A DNA stretch of 37,326 nucleotides from Rubrivivax sp. (lineage in GTDB: Bacteria > Pseudomonadota > Gammaproteobacteria > Burkholderiales > Burkholderiaceae_C): positions 1 through 37,326 of the forward strand of contig JALHMT010000056.1 of assembly GCA_022843905.1 (NCBI GenBank), read 5' to 3'. Numbering within the stretch: position 1 is the stretch's first letter; each line of letters begins with the position of its first letter. The notes under the pieces are model-generated. The model did not search any database. It was given only the letters and a program-made list of their open reading frames with translations, and had not been told where the DNA came from. The position numbers and the translations under genes were made by a program. Shown here piece by piece: positions 8,339 to 16,654 of this stretch.

Positions 8339-9490
8339 TCATCCGATGGCACGGCCGAACGAGTCATGGATATCCTGAGCGAGGGAACGAGGTTGTTCGA
8401 CGGCCGCGAAGTGGCCGCCGGCTGGCATTTCCGTCCACCGCACGACGTTGAAGACTCGCTCGACCCATTCGCGGGGCGGGGTGATGATCTCAGCGGGGAA
8501 TGCTGCATAGCTCAAAGGCACGTCGATCCGCTCGCCATGTGCGAAGCTAAGCGGTTCAGCTGAGTTTTCCTTGTACATGCGCAGCGTGGCACCAACGTTC
8601 TGCGAGAACCAGTAGATAGAAACGTTGGTAAGCAGCTCGTCGAGCTCGAATCTCTCGCCCAGCTCACCTTGGCCGTCGCTCCAGGTGTGGAACTTCTCCA
8701 GTAGCCAGCCAGCCAGTCCCGACGGCGAGTCGGCCAATGCATGAGCCAGCGTCTGAGGCTTGGTGGCCTGCATGTGGCTGTAGCCGCCTTCGGTCTGCAC
8801 CCATTGCGCCCTCGCGGCAAGCCATTCCGATTCCACCGGCGACAAGGGAGGGGCGTCTTTGCCCAACGGCGGTTGGTAGCTGCCCGAGATGAAGTTCAAG
8901 TGCAGCGCGCGAACTGACGCCGGATAGAGCCGGGCCAGCCAGGTGCTGACGCCCGACCCGATGTCTCCGCCTTGCGCAAAGAAGCTGGCGTAGCCCAGAC
9001 CGTGCATCAGCTCATGCCACAGTGAAGCGACCTTGCGGCTGTTCATGCCTGGTTGAGTAGGCGCTGCGGAGAAGCCAAACCCGGGCAGCGATGGAACGAC
9101 AACATCGAACGATCGACGGCCGGGAAAGCCGTTTTGCTCGGGGTGCGTGAGCATGGGCAGTATCTTGACCATCTCCACGAAGGAACCGGGCCAGCCGTGC
9201 GTGATGACCAGGGGTGCCGAGTCACTGTCTGCGCCCTTGGCATGAACGAAGTGGACCGCATGGCCATCCAGTTCGGCGACGAACTGCGGCAGCGCGTTGA
9301 GCCTGCTTTCCGCAGCGCGCCAGTCGAACTTCCCCCGCCAGTACTCGACGACATCCCGCAAGGCCAGGCTCGGCGTGCCGTCCTCCCAGGCAGGGCCGAC
9401 GTCGTCGGGCCATCGCGTGCCATCCAGGCGACGGTGGAGGTCCGTCAGGTCCCGTTCAGGGATGTCGATGCGAAACGGGGTGATCTTCAT
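8339..9490 (-). CDS. Epoxide hydrolase, alpha/beta-hydrolase fold
   Basis: A 383-residue protein with the epoxide hydrolase N-terminal domain (IPERDLTDLHRRLDGTRWPDD) followed by an alpha/beta-hydrolase core. HGWPGS at 98-103 supplies the oxyanion hole, GGDIGSG contains the likely nucleophile Asp 176, and GGHF near the end has the catalytic His 360. It is expected to open epoxides to diols; the substrate cannot be read from the sequence. The length is normal. It stands alone, with a gene remnant and an OhrR-type regulator upstream. Confidence 0.9.
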   Translation of the reverse strand: MKITPFRIDIPERDLTDLHRRLDGTRWPDDVGPAWEDGTPSLALRDVVEYWRGKFDWRAAESRLNALPQFVAELDGHAVHFVHAKGADSDSAPLVITHGWPGSFVEMVKILPMLTHPEQNGFPGRRSFDVVVPSLPGFGFSAAPTQPGMNSRKVASLWHELMHGLGYASFFAQGGDIGSGVSTWLARLYPASVRALHLNFISGSYQPPLGKDAPPLSPVESEWLAARAQWVQTEGGYSHMQATKPQTLAHALADSPSGLAGWLLEKFHTWSDGQGELGERFELDELLTNVSIYWFSQNVGATLRMYKENSAEPLSFAHGERIDVPLSYAAFPAEIITPPREWVERVFNVVRWTEMPAGGHFAAVEQPRSLAQDIHDSFGRAIG

Positions 9491-9579
9491 TTCAATCTCA
9501 AACTCACGATATGTCTAACCTTGATGGCACGACCGCCGACCGTTGAGGCCGTGCCTGCTGAGCCGATGATGCTCACGCA

Positions 9580-9768
9580 TCATCGGTCGTACTTGGCTAG
9601 GTCCTTGAAGATCAGGCGTCCCCAGCTGTTTCTGCGCACCTGAACGAACAGGCCACCCTTCGAAGGCCCGCCGCGCTCGATCGACGCGCGATCAAGATTC
9701 TCTGCGAGTACAGAGATACCCCTTCGCCACTCGTCCCGGTGGTACGGGCGTGACTTCAGGCAAATCGC
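9580..9768 (-). pseudogene. C-terminal gene remnant in the 9491-9795 gap
   Basis: The 305-base gap between the epoxide hydrolase and the OhrR-type gene holds an open minus-strand frame of 62 codons with no ATG. It reads like real protein: YHRDEWRRGISVLAENLDR, then ERGGPSKGGLFVQVRRNSWG and RLIFKDLAKYDR before the stop. An in-frame TAA lies just upstream, so only the tail of a gene seems to be left. I do not recognise the family. Nothing else is seen in the gap. Confidence 0.35.
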
Positions 9769-9795
9769 TTAGACCGCCAAACTTGCCGTACGCAC

Positions 9796-10269
9796 TTATG
9801 CGAGTTGCTCCAGTTCCGTCCGAAGGAGGTTGCTCCGCAGGTCGTTCAGGTCGCTACGGAGCGTGATTGCCTGACGCTCAGTGAGTTGCATAGCATGAGC
9901 CACGGAGGTCGGTACAAAGCTGCAGACCGATTGCAGCGCCCGACCAGCTTCCGTCAAGGTCACGATGACCAGCCGTTCATCGGCAATCGACCGGCGGCGG
10001 GAGACCAAACCGCTACTTTCAAGATGCTTGAGCAGGGGTGTCGTTGTGCTCGAGTCCAGGAATAAACGCATACCTATCTCCGAGACGGTCAACTCGTCGC
10101 GCTCCCAAAGAACGAGCATGACCAAGTACCTGGGATAGGTCAGGTCAAACTGCTTGAGCACGCGGCGATAGGTTCGCTGAACTCCCAGCATCGTGGAATA
10201 AACAGCAAAGCAGACCTGCTCGTCCACCACCTGAGGCGAGGATTCGGTCGTGGCGGCGAGCGAGGTCAT
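9796..10269 (-). CDS. OhrR-type MarR-family peroxide-sensing repressor
   Basis: A 157-residue winged-helix protein. The segment CFAVYSTMLGVQRTYRRVL followed by DLTYPRYLVMLVLWE is very close to OhrR, the organic-hydroperoxide sensor whose reactive cysteine corresponds to Cys 20 here. The wing region SGLVSRRRSIADERLVIVTLT is standard. I took ATG 10269 because the sequence before it is not conserved-looking and overlaps the upstream gene. No ohrA peroxidase gene is next to it, so its target is unknown; the neighbouring epoxide hydrolase or the redox genes are possibilities. Confidence 0.85.
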   Translation of the reverse strand: MTSLAATTESSPQVVDEQVCFAVYSTMLGVQRTYRRVLKQFDLTYPRYLVMLVLWERDELTVSEIGMRLFLDSSTTTPLLKHLESSGLVSRRRSIADERLVIVTLTEAGRALQSVCSFVPTSVAHAMQLTERQAITLRSDLNDLRSNLLRTELEQLA

Positions 10270-10295
10270 ACCATGAGGCTCAGAGAGCGCTCCAA

Positions 10296-11159
10296 TCAAG
10301 TCTCTTGCCAGACGACGGGAGAGCGGTCTGAGGCCTCGTTCCTTTCCGCGAGCCATTGAGTAGGCGACTTGCCAACGCTCCGCGTGAAAGCACGGGTAAA
10401 AGCCGCTGCACTTGTGTAGCCAGCTTCGGCTGCAGCCCACTTTGCCGGTCGACCATGCAGCAGCATGTCCTGCGCGACGCTCACGCGCCAGGCGCTGAGA
10501 TAGGCCGTTGGTGTAACGCCCAGCACCTCGTGGAACCGCTCGGCGAAGCGAGCGCGGGACATTCCCGCCTCCTCAGCTAACCATTGGAGGCTCCAAGTGC
10601 GCTTCGGGTCCTCATGCATGGCAGTCAGGCTCCGTGCGAGCCCTATGTCAGCCAAGCCGGCTAGTAGACCTCGCCTGGCGCTACCCGCGATGATCTGGTG
10701 GCGAATTACAAGGATGAGGATGTACTCAAGCAGTCGTTCAAGCGCCGTCTGGCGGCCACTTTCCGTTCCCGCAAACTCAACGAACAGCAACTCGAGTGCG
10801 GGTTGCAAGTGAGGTACTTCACGAAATGGTAGGACTACGACCGTCGGTAGCGCGAGCGCCAACGGTGACCTGGACTGCTGGCCGATCTCGACGGTAGCGC
10901 ACAGCAAATTTGCGACATGGCCCTCGTCGGCGGTAATGGTATGAGGCAACCCACGAGGCAAGAAAACTAATCCGGGCTCACCAAGGTGAACAGGACTTTC
11001 ACCCCTCGGCTGGACAGTCATGCTGCCGGAGCGCATTAGGTGTAAGTGACCTAGTTCAACCTCGTGATAGTCGTTCAGCATCTCGCAGACCGTGCCGCTA
11101 AAGGCCATCTTGGCCGAAGGTCGGAAGCGAGTGAATAGTGTGTTTAGAGGATCATCCAT
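10296..11159 (-). CDS. AraC-family regulator with cupin sensor domain
   Basis: 287 residues. The N-terminal half is a cupin-type sensor (GHLHLMRSGSMTVQ, FLPRGLPHTI). The C-terminal half has two helix-turn-helix units, seen in WLAEEAGMSRARFAERFHEV and AAEAGYTSAAAFTRAFTRSV, followed by GKSPTQWLAER. It belongs to the cupin_6-type AraC group often found beside oxidoreductase genes. It is 26 nt upstream of the OhrR-type gene on the same strand, so the two may be co-transcribed. The ligand is unknown. The 231 bases between this start and the next gene hold no other gene that I can support. Confidence 0.88.
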   Translation of the reverse strand: MDDPLNTLFTRFRPSAKMAFSGTVCEMLNDYHEVELGHLHLMRSGSMTVQPRGESPVHLGEPGLVFLPRGLPHTITADEGHVANLLCATVEIGQQSRSPLALALPTVVVLPFREVPHLQPALELLFVEFAGTESGRQTALERLLEYILILVIRHQIIAGSARRGLLAGLADIGLARSLTAMHEDPKRTWSLQWLAEEAGMSRARFAERFHEVLGVTPTAYLSAWRVSVAQDMLLHGRPAKWAAAEAGYTSAAAFTRAFTRSVGKSPTQWLAERNEASDRSPVVWQET

Positions 11160-11390
11160 ATTGGTTTGCGATTCCGTTGCAATAGTGTTTTCATCCCTGG
11201 CCCCAGGATAGCGCCAGCATTCTCTGCTTAGCCGCAGTCGCGGCCACCGAAGTTTTCCTTACCGACTGGTACGAATTGCAAAAGGAAATCGGACGCATCG
11301 GTCACCTTTCTCGATTTTCAGCGACCTACTATCAAAGATGTTGTGCGACATGTTCGAGAAGGACTGGTGGATCACAAGGAGGCGTCTGCT

Positions 11391-11633
11391 ATGAGCAATT
11401 GCAAACAGATGACTAGGAGCCTCTCCGACGCGATGGATAGACAACTGGACGCTGAGCAAAGTGAAATTCTTGTGCGACACCTTGTGGTCTGTACGGGGTG
11501 CCGCAGATTCCATGATCAGTTAATCACAATTCGCTTGGGCATGAGGGATCTTCCTCCCATCCGCCGTTCATCCAATGTCTCGTCTCCCGACGAGAGCTGT
11601 GATGCTCAGGCTTTCCCTGCCCTGAATCTGTGA
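11391..11633 (+). CDS. Zinc-finger anti-sigma-like protein (zf-HC2)
   Basis: An 80-residue protein starting at ATG 11391 behind a strong aaggagg at 11376-11382. It has an early Cys (MSNCKQM) and the later HLVVCTGC, i.e. the His-x3-Cys-x2-Cys zinc site of small ZAS/zf-HC2 anti-sigma factors, with LSDAMDRQLDAEQ between them. These bind an ECF sigma factor and release it on oxidation. No sigma-factor gene lies upstream in the window, so the partner would be elsewhere. It sits about 100 nt before msrA, a pairing that resembles the zinc anti-sigma/Msr regulon described in Neisseria. Confidence 0.6.
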   Translation: MSNCKQMTRSLSDAMDRQLDAEQSEILVRHLVVCTGCRRFHDQLITIRLGMRDLPPIRRSSNVSSPDESCDAQAFPALNL

Positions 11634-11735
11634 CTTTCTGAGTGGCGGTTGGCACTTCGCTGACGCAGGTTGCATGCTGAGTATGCGACCAACGCGCGCA
11701 AGCAGGCCCTGTACCGCACCGTTAACCATCCAACT

Positions 11736-12263
11736 ATGGGCATGAGTATGAACAAGACTGAAACTGCGATCTTGGCCGGAGGCTGCTTCTGGGGCATGCA
11801 AGATTTGATCCGCAAGCTTCCGGGGGTGAGTGCCACGCGTGTTGGCTACAGCGGCGGCGATGTTCCGAACGCCACCTACAGAAATCATGGCACACACGCC
11901 GAAGCAATCGAGGTCATCTTTGACCCTGACCGCATCAGCTATCGAACACTGCTGGAGTTCTTCTTCCGGATTCACGACCCGAGCACACGGGATCGGCAGG
12001 GCAATGATCGCGGTAGCTCCTATCGCTCGGGGATCTATTACACGACCGCTGAGCAACATGGCGTCGCGAGCGCGTTGATTGCTGACATTGATGCGTCGGG
12101 CATCTGGCCGGGAAGGGTTGTCACTGAGGTAGCGCCTGCCGGCGACTTCTGGCAGGCCGAGCCGGAGCACCAGGACTACCTTGAGCACCGTCCGAACGGC
12201 TATACCTGCCACTATCCGCGCGGACATTGGACTCTGCCGAAGTCAGAGGCGTCCGTAAAGTAG
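11736..12263 (+). CDS. msrA: Peptide-methionine (S)-S-oxide reductase MsrA, cytoplasmic
   Basis: Reduces the S-epimer of methionine sulfoxide in proteins. The active site GGCFWG is present near the N-terminus, followed by VGYSGGDVPNATY and HAEAIEVIFDP, all typical MsrA blocks. About 175 residues from ATG 11736; ATG 11748 is equally possible and neither has a strong ribosome site. There is no signal peptide, unlike the second MsrA at 19653-20360. It is the first enzyme of the redox run and lies between the anti-sigma-like gene and the MsrB fusion. Confidence 0.93.
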   Translation: MGMSMNKTETAILAGGCFWGMQDLIRKLPGVSATRVGYSGGDVPNATYRNHGTHAEAIEVIFDPDRISYRTLLEFFFRIHDPSTRDRQGNDRGSSYRSGIYYTTAEQHGVASALIADIDASGIWPGRVVTEVAPAGDFWQAEPEHQDYLEHRPNGYTCHYPRGHWTLPKSEASVK

Positions 12264-12579
12264 GTGATAGGGGAGGGCTGCGCTCTCCCCACCCTGCAGC
12301 TCGTGAAAGCGGTGCACGTGAAGTACTCAGCTATTCGCGCGAGCTGCATGGTTTGCACATTCGATGGCAGCCGGAGCACTTATCAGCGGGCAGGGTGCAT
12401 TTGAGTGCGTGGCGGCTCGAAAGGCCCTCTCGGCGCGGCGCCGGCCTACGAAGACGTGCCCTTTCGACGAAGTCACCGATGCGGATGGACCAGTCGCAAC
12501 ACTGGATCACGAGAGGCCCATCCTTGACCGCGCCTTCAACAGCAAGTCATTTCCTATGAACCTTGACCACTGAGCAAAG
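12264..12579 (+). other. Gap after msrA with a short hairpin
   Basis: 316 bases without a gene I can support. A GC hairpin with stem ggggag/ctcccc at 12270-12290 follows the msrA stop but has no T-run. A 69-codon open frame starts at 12364 and contains TCPFDEVTDADGPVATLD, but it lacks a clear ribosome site and I recognise no family. It is listed here rather than as a gene. Confidence 0.4.
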
Positions 12580-13551
12580 ATGATAAACATCAGTATGCAG
12601 ACCGGCATCACCGACGAGTTGGCGCCCGAACTCGGCGTGACGCAATGGATTGATGCCTCCGGTCAGCCCTTGGCCACATTTGGACTGGACAAGATGCCCG
12701 GTGCTTTCAAGGTGATCTTTTGCTTCCAAGATGCCAATGCTGAGTGCCATCTGACGGGGTTTCCCGCCATGGCAAGCTTGGTTGATGCATTCCGCGGATC
12801 GTCGTATGTAAGCTTCGCAGCTGTGCAGACTGTCTTTGAGAACTTTGCTTCTAACAGCTACGAGCGCATGGTGGCAAATCAGCGTCGTTACGCGTTGCCC
12901 ATCGTGTTCGGCCACGACGCTGGCGAGGGTCGCGAAGGTGCTGGCTCAGTGTTGATGCAGCGCTACCAGAGTGGTGGAACTCCCTGGTTCATCATCGTCG
13001 ACCCTGAGGGCGTGGTGATCTACAACCAGTTTCAGATTGATGTCCACAGGGTGGTGGCAGGCTTGAAACGAGCCGAATCCGCGTCGCCACTGACCAAGCC
13101 GGATCCGAGCATTCTGACTTGGCGGGGCGTGCTGGAGCTTGCTCGCGACGGCAACCCACCTCCCCCTCGCCGACTGGAGCTGAGCGACGCCGAATGGCGT
13201 CGACGTTTGAACGCGGAGCAGTACCGCGTAATGCGGCAGGCTGGAACGGAGCGCGCTCACAGCTCGGCCATGTGCACGCTTTTCGGACCAGGCGTCTATG
13301 CTTGTGGATGTTGCGACACCGACCTCTTCGACGCTTCCAGCAAGTTCGATAGCAAGAGTGGTTGGCCAAGCTTCACGCAGGCGCTCGCGCCGGGTCTCGT
13401 CGCCTATCACGCAGACCGTAGCCACGGGATGACGCGGGTGGAGACGACCTGCAACGTGTGCGGCGCGCACTTGGGACATGTCTTCCCGGACGGGCCGAAG
13501 CCGAGTGGTTTGCGCTTTTGCATGAACGGGGCGTCGTTGCGGAAGCGTTGA
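12580..13551 (+). CDS. Thioredoxin-fold / MsrB fusion protein
   Basis: 323 residues in two parts. Residues 20-165 form a TlpA/AhpC-like thioredoxin fold (VIFCFQ..., GGTPWFIIVD with the cis-proline, GVVIYNQFQ). Residues 200-323 are a full MsrB, which reduces the R-epimer of methionine sulfoxide: LSDAEWRRRLNAEQYRVMR, zinc cysteines C242/C245 and C291/C294, KSGWPSF, and catalytic Cys 314 in RFCMNGASL. In the thioredoxin part the usual CxxC position reads DANAEC, so only the second Cys (C56) is present. The arrangement parallels Neisseria PilB, where a thioredoxin-like domain feeds electrons to Msr domains. No signal peptide is seen. Confidence 0.9.
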   Translation: MINISMQTGITDELAPELGVTQWIDASGQPLATFGLDKMPGAFKVIFCFQDANAECHLTGFPAMASLVDAFRGSSYVSFAAVQTVFENFASNSYERMVANQRRYALPIVFGHDAGEGREGAGSVLMQRYQSGGTPWFIIVDPEGVVIYNQFQIDVHRVVAGLKRAESASPLTKPDPSILTWRGVLELARDGNPPPPRRLELSDAEWRRRLNAEQYRVMRQAGTERAHSSAMCTLFGPGVYACGCCDTDLFDASSKFDSKSGWPSFTQALAPGLVAYHADRSHGMTRVETTCNVCGAHLGHVFPDGPKPSGLRFCMNGASLRKR

Positions 13552-13597
13552 GTTCGAGTTTCAAGCCCCGGAGGCGTTGCCGGGCTATCAACAGGTC

Positions 13598-13629
13598 GGA
13601 GGCGCGTTTGGCAAAGCAAACGCGCCTCC
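13598..13629 (+). terminator. Strong hairpin after the MsrB fusion gene
   Basis: A perfect 13-bp stem, ggaggcgcgtttg/caaacgcgcctcc, with a 6-nt loop lies 47 nt after the stop, followed by ggtttctat. It is probably a transcription terminator separating the MsrB fusion from gor, although the T-run is weak. Confidence 0.65.
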
Positions 13630-13674
13630 GGTTTCTATAGCGCGCTTGTACCGGCAGCCGGTATGTGAGGGTTC

Positions 13675-15027
13675 ATGAGTCAATTCGACGTTGATTTGTT
13701 TGTAGTTGGTGCAGGCTCCGGCGGAGTGCGCGCGGCGAGAGTGGCCGCTCTTCACGGTGCTCGCGTTGCAATTGCTGAGGGTGCGAACTACGGAGGCACC
13801 TGTGTGCACCGTGGATGCGTGCCAAAAAAGCTTATGGTGTATGCAAGCCGGTTCCCCGACCAGTTCAAGGCTGGAGTTGCGTTTGGGTGGAGTACCGACG
13901 CACCAAGCTTTGACTGGAAGAGACTCATCGGCAACAAAAACGTCGAGCTTGCAAGGCTAGAGGGTATCTATCACCGCAACCTCGTTGGCGCCGGTGTCCA
14001 GACATTCAGTGAGAACGCTGAGCTTGTGGATGCGCACACCGTGCAGCTTCGGGCGAGTGGCAAGCAGATCACTGCGGAGAGAATCTTGATTGCAACCGGC
14101 GGCGTGCCTGACCGGCAACTCTTCGAAGGATCTCATCTCACGATCACCTCCGATGAGGTATTCGACCTGGCGGAGTTGCCAGGACGTGTCCTGATTGTCG
14201 GGGGAGGCTATATTGCCACCGAGTTTGCCAGCCTCCTTCGGGGACTTGGTAGCGAGGTGACGCAACTGGTACGCGGGCCGTCGCTGCTTCGAGGATTTGA
14301 CGATGACATCGTCGCCGTCCTTGATGAGCAGTTGCGGAGACGCGGCGTGCGGCTCTGTATGAATGAGAGCGTGAAGCAGATCTACCCGAGGAATGGTGCA
14401 CTGGATGTCACCGCGACCAGCGGGCAAGCGTTCGATGTTGACGTGGTGCTGCTTAGCACTGGCCGGCATCCCAACACCCGCAACCTCGGTCTAGATAGGG
14501 CAGGCGTTGAGGTCGACAGTCGCGGGGCAGTTATTGTCGACAAGAGTGGGCAGACCAGTGTGGAATCAATCTACGCTGTTGGGGACGTGACAAATCGCCT
14601 CAACCTCACACCGATTGCGATTCGTGAAGGGCAGGCATTCGCTGACCGGCACTTTGGGAAGCTTGAGGTGGCAGACTTGGACTACGCCCGTGTACCCACG
14701 GCGGTCTTCACTACACCTGAGGTTGGCGTCGTCGGCTTGTCGGAGAAGCTTGCCAGGGCGAACTTTCCGCACGTGCGCGTACTGAAGACTCAGTTCGGGC
14801 CGATGGCCAGTTCATTCGCTGGGTTGCAGGACCGAGTCGCTATGAAGGTGGTCATCGACGAGGATACAGACCGAGTTCTGGGAGTTCATATCCTCGGTGA
14901 TGGCGCCGCCGAGATGATTCAGATGGTGGGCGTCGCGCTAACCGCAAACGCGACGTGGAAGGACTTCAGACAAACAGTGGCACTGCATCCGACGATCGCG
15001 GAGGAACTCGTCACGCTCAAAGGCTGA
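13675..15027 (+). CDS. gor: Glutathione-disulfide reductase
   Basis: A 450-residue flavoprotein that reduces glutathione disulfide with NADPH. The N-terminus has the FAD-binding VVGAGSGGVRAARVAA, then the redox-active pair C43/C48 in GGTCVHRGCVPKK. The second Rossmann motif is VGGGYIATEFASLLRGLG, with downstream Arg residues that favour NADPH. The interface domain ends with VALHPTIAEELVTL, carrying the catalytic His. Full length. With the Msr genes around it, it would keep the glutathione pool reduced. Confidence 0.93.
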   Translation: MSQFDVDLFVVGAGSGGVRAARVAALHGARVAIAEGANYGGTCVHRGCVPKKLMVYASRFPDQFKAGVAFGWSTDAPSFDWKRLIGNKNVELARLEGIYHRNLVGAGVQTFSENAELVDAHTVQLRASGKQITAERILIATGGVPDRQLFEGSHLTITSDEVFDLAELPGRVLIVGGGYIATEFASLLRGLGSEVTQLVRGPSLLRGFDDDIVAVLDEQLRRRGVRLCMNESVKQIYPRNGALDVTATSGQAFDVDVVLLSTGRHPNTRNLGLDRAGVEVDSRGAVIVDKSGQTSVESIYAVGDVTNRLNLTPIAIREGQAFADRHFGKLEVADLDYARVPTAVFTTPEVGVVGLSEKLARANFPHVRVLKTQFGPMASSFAGLQDRVAMKVVIDEDTDRVLGVHILGDGAAEMIQMVGVALTANATWKDFRQTVALHPTIAEELVTLKG

Positions 15028-15053
15028 CGTCAGTCATGTCACGGCGAACTTGT

Positions 15054-15296
15054 TCACTTCCCGAAGGTGTCCCAAAGGCTCGTGATCTTGCTGACAAGTG
15101 CATGCGATTCGAGCTTCACGTGCTCCGCGCTGGACTTCATCGCAAGATTGGCTCGGGATAACCCTTGGGTTGCTTCTTCAGGTAGACGATAAGTCAACAC
15201 AACTGGCTGAATGGTGAAGCCCCGTGGCGGCGGGTATGTTTCCCTGCGTGCGATTATCTTGAAGGTATAGAACCGAGGGACATCAGAAATGCCCAT
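15054..15296 (-). CDS. Hypothetical 80-residue protein
   Basis: A minus-strand frame between gor and the molybdoenzyme gene. Its start overlaps the next gene's start by 8 nt in divergent orientation. The translation looks protein-like (YTFKIIARRETYPPPRGF, VVLTYRLPEEATQGL, ending SLWDTFGK), but I recognise no domain. If the molybdoenzyme gene starts at 15310 instead of 15289, the overlap disappears. Without it the 261-base stretch 15028-15288 would be empty apart from promoters. Confidence 0.4.
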   Translation of the reverse strand: MGISDVPRFYTFKIIARRETYPPPRGFTIQPVVLTYRLPEEATQGLSRANLAMKSSAEHVKLESHALVSKITSLWDTFGK

Positions 15297-15897
15297 TAAT
15301 CGATCCTTCATGGGCCGCAACCGCGGCGGAAACGACCACGGCGGGCGTCTGCCGCCTGGGCAATCGCTGACGGATGGCTTCCCCATTCTCACAGCTGGGC
15401 CGAGACCACGCGCGCTCCCACGGGGGGATTGGCGCCTGGCGCTGAAAGTGGGTCCCAGGAAGGTCCACGAATGGACATGGGAGCAGCTCCATGAGCTGCC
15501 GCAGATCGAACAGGTGGTTGACATCCACTGTGTGACGACGTGGTCGAAGTTCAACACGCGTTGGCGGGGTGTTTCGATTGATACCTTGTTGGCTTCCGCC
15601 GGAATCACGCCACCGACGCCATGGGTACTGGCTCATTCTTTGGACGGCTACAGCACCAATGTGCCTTTGGACGACTTGGTTGGTGGTCGGGCAATGATTG
15701 CTACGCAGTTCGATGACAAGCCTCTTGAAGAGGAGCACGGCGGCCCAGCCCGTTTGCTGGTGCCGCATCTGTACCTATGGAAATCCGCCAAATGGGTAAC
15801 CTCGTTGCAGTTCACAAACGTGAATGAGGCCGGATTCTGGGAGCTCCGGGGCTACCACATGCGCGGCGACCCGTTCAAGGAAGAACGATATGGCTGA
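15289..15897 (+). CDS. Sulfite-oxidase-like molybdopterin oxidoreductase
   Basis: 202 residues of the sulfite oxidase/MsrP molybdopterin fold, in the short YuiH-like form. The molybdenum-ligating cysteine is Cys 81 in DIHCVTTWSKFNTRW. The blocks WRGVSIDTLL, HSLDGYSTNVPL and LLVPHLYLWKSAKWV are characteristic. There is no Tat signal, so it is presumably cytoplasmic, unlike MsrP. The reaction is unknown; reduction of an S-oxide or N-oxide is an inference from the neighbours. Its stop overlaps the start of the flavoprotein gene by 8 nt, which suggests an enzyme-reductase pair. ATG 15310 is another possible start. Confidence 0.85.
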   Translation: MPINRSFMGRNRGGNDHGGRLPPGQSLTDGFPILTAGPRPRALPRGDWRLALKVGPRKVHEWTWEQLHELPQIEQVVDIHCVTTWSKFNTRWRGVSIDTLLASAGITPPTPWVLAHSLDGYSTNVPLDDLVGGRAMIATQFDDKPLEEEHGGPARLLVPHLYLWKSAKWVTSLQFTNVNEAGFWELRGYHMRGDPFKEERYG

Positions 15898-16654
15898 TGC
15901 GAGCAATGTTGCCGGCCATCTCGAATGGCAAGACGCTCGCATTGAGGCCATTGAACGGCTTAGCCCCCTTGTTCGGCGCGTAGTTTTGCGTCCAACGGTA
16001 TGGCATCGCCCACTGGCCGGTCAGCACCTGAGCATTCGGCTCACAGCCGATGATGGTTATCAAGCCCAGCGGAGTTATTCACTCTTATCGCCTCCAGAAC
16101 TGGAGGGGTTGTACGAGCTGGGCATCGAGCGCCTGTCGGACGGTGAGGTATCCCCATGGTTTCACGACGCGGCGCAGGTCGGTGACTCAGTTGAGATATT
16201 GGGGCCGGTAGGGCTGCACTTTGTCTGGCGACCAGAGGACGAGCAGCCAGCGTTGCTCATTGGGAGCGGCTCGGGCGTGGTGCCTCTGCTTGCGATGGCG
16301 GCACACCATGCGCATTCGCGCAGCACCTCACCCATGGTGCTGGTGGTTGCCGTCCGCACGATGGTCGATGTGATGCTGTGGCCAGAGTTGCAGCGCTGGG
16401 AGGAGCACGGCAAAGGCTTTCACAGCCGGCTGGCCCTTTCGCGAGATATTGCGGCCCCTCGAACTCAGGACCGAATTGGTCGTCTAAACGAGGCCGATTT
16501 AGCAGTTGCGCTCCAACGACTGGGTGACCGTGCAGCCGCCTCCGCCGCTGTTTACGTGTGCGGTAGCAATTCCTTCGTCGAGAGCGTCACGACCATGCTG
16601 CGGGCGCTGCGAGTGCCTGATGGAGCCGTTCGCACCGAACGGTTCGGTGGCTGA
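15890..16654 (+). CDS. FNR-type flavoprotein reductase
   Basis: 254 residues with the ferredoxin-NADP reductase fold: FAD-binding QRSYSLLSP, then nucleotide-binding LLIGSGSGVVPLLAM, and a C-terminal YVCGSNSFVESVTTML. There is no iron-sulfur domain, so it would pass electrons from NAD(P)H directly or through another carrier. ATG 15890 is used because it overlaps the previous stop (ATGGCTGA), making translation coupled. It likely powers the preceding molybdoenzyme. Confidence 0.87.
   Translation: MADASNVAGHLEWQDARIEAIERLSPLVRRVVLRPTVWHRPLAGQHLSIRLTADDGYQAQRSYSLLSPPELEGLYELGIERLSDGEVSPWFHDAAQVGDSVEILGPVGLHFVWRPEDEQPALLIGSGSGVVPLLAMAAHHAHSRSTSPMVLVVAVRTMVDVMLWPELQRWEEHGKGFHSRLALSRDIAAPRTQDRIGRLNEADLAVALQRLGDRAAASAAVYVCGSNSFVESVTTMLRALRVPDGAVRTERFGG

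Noticed and set aside
11568..12227. Minus-strand 219-codon frame across the first msrA
   Set aside because: It is antisense to MsrA and has no independent signal.
12364..12573. Short frame between msrA and the MsrB fusion
   Set aside because: No ribosome site, no recognised family; recorded only in the gap entry.
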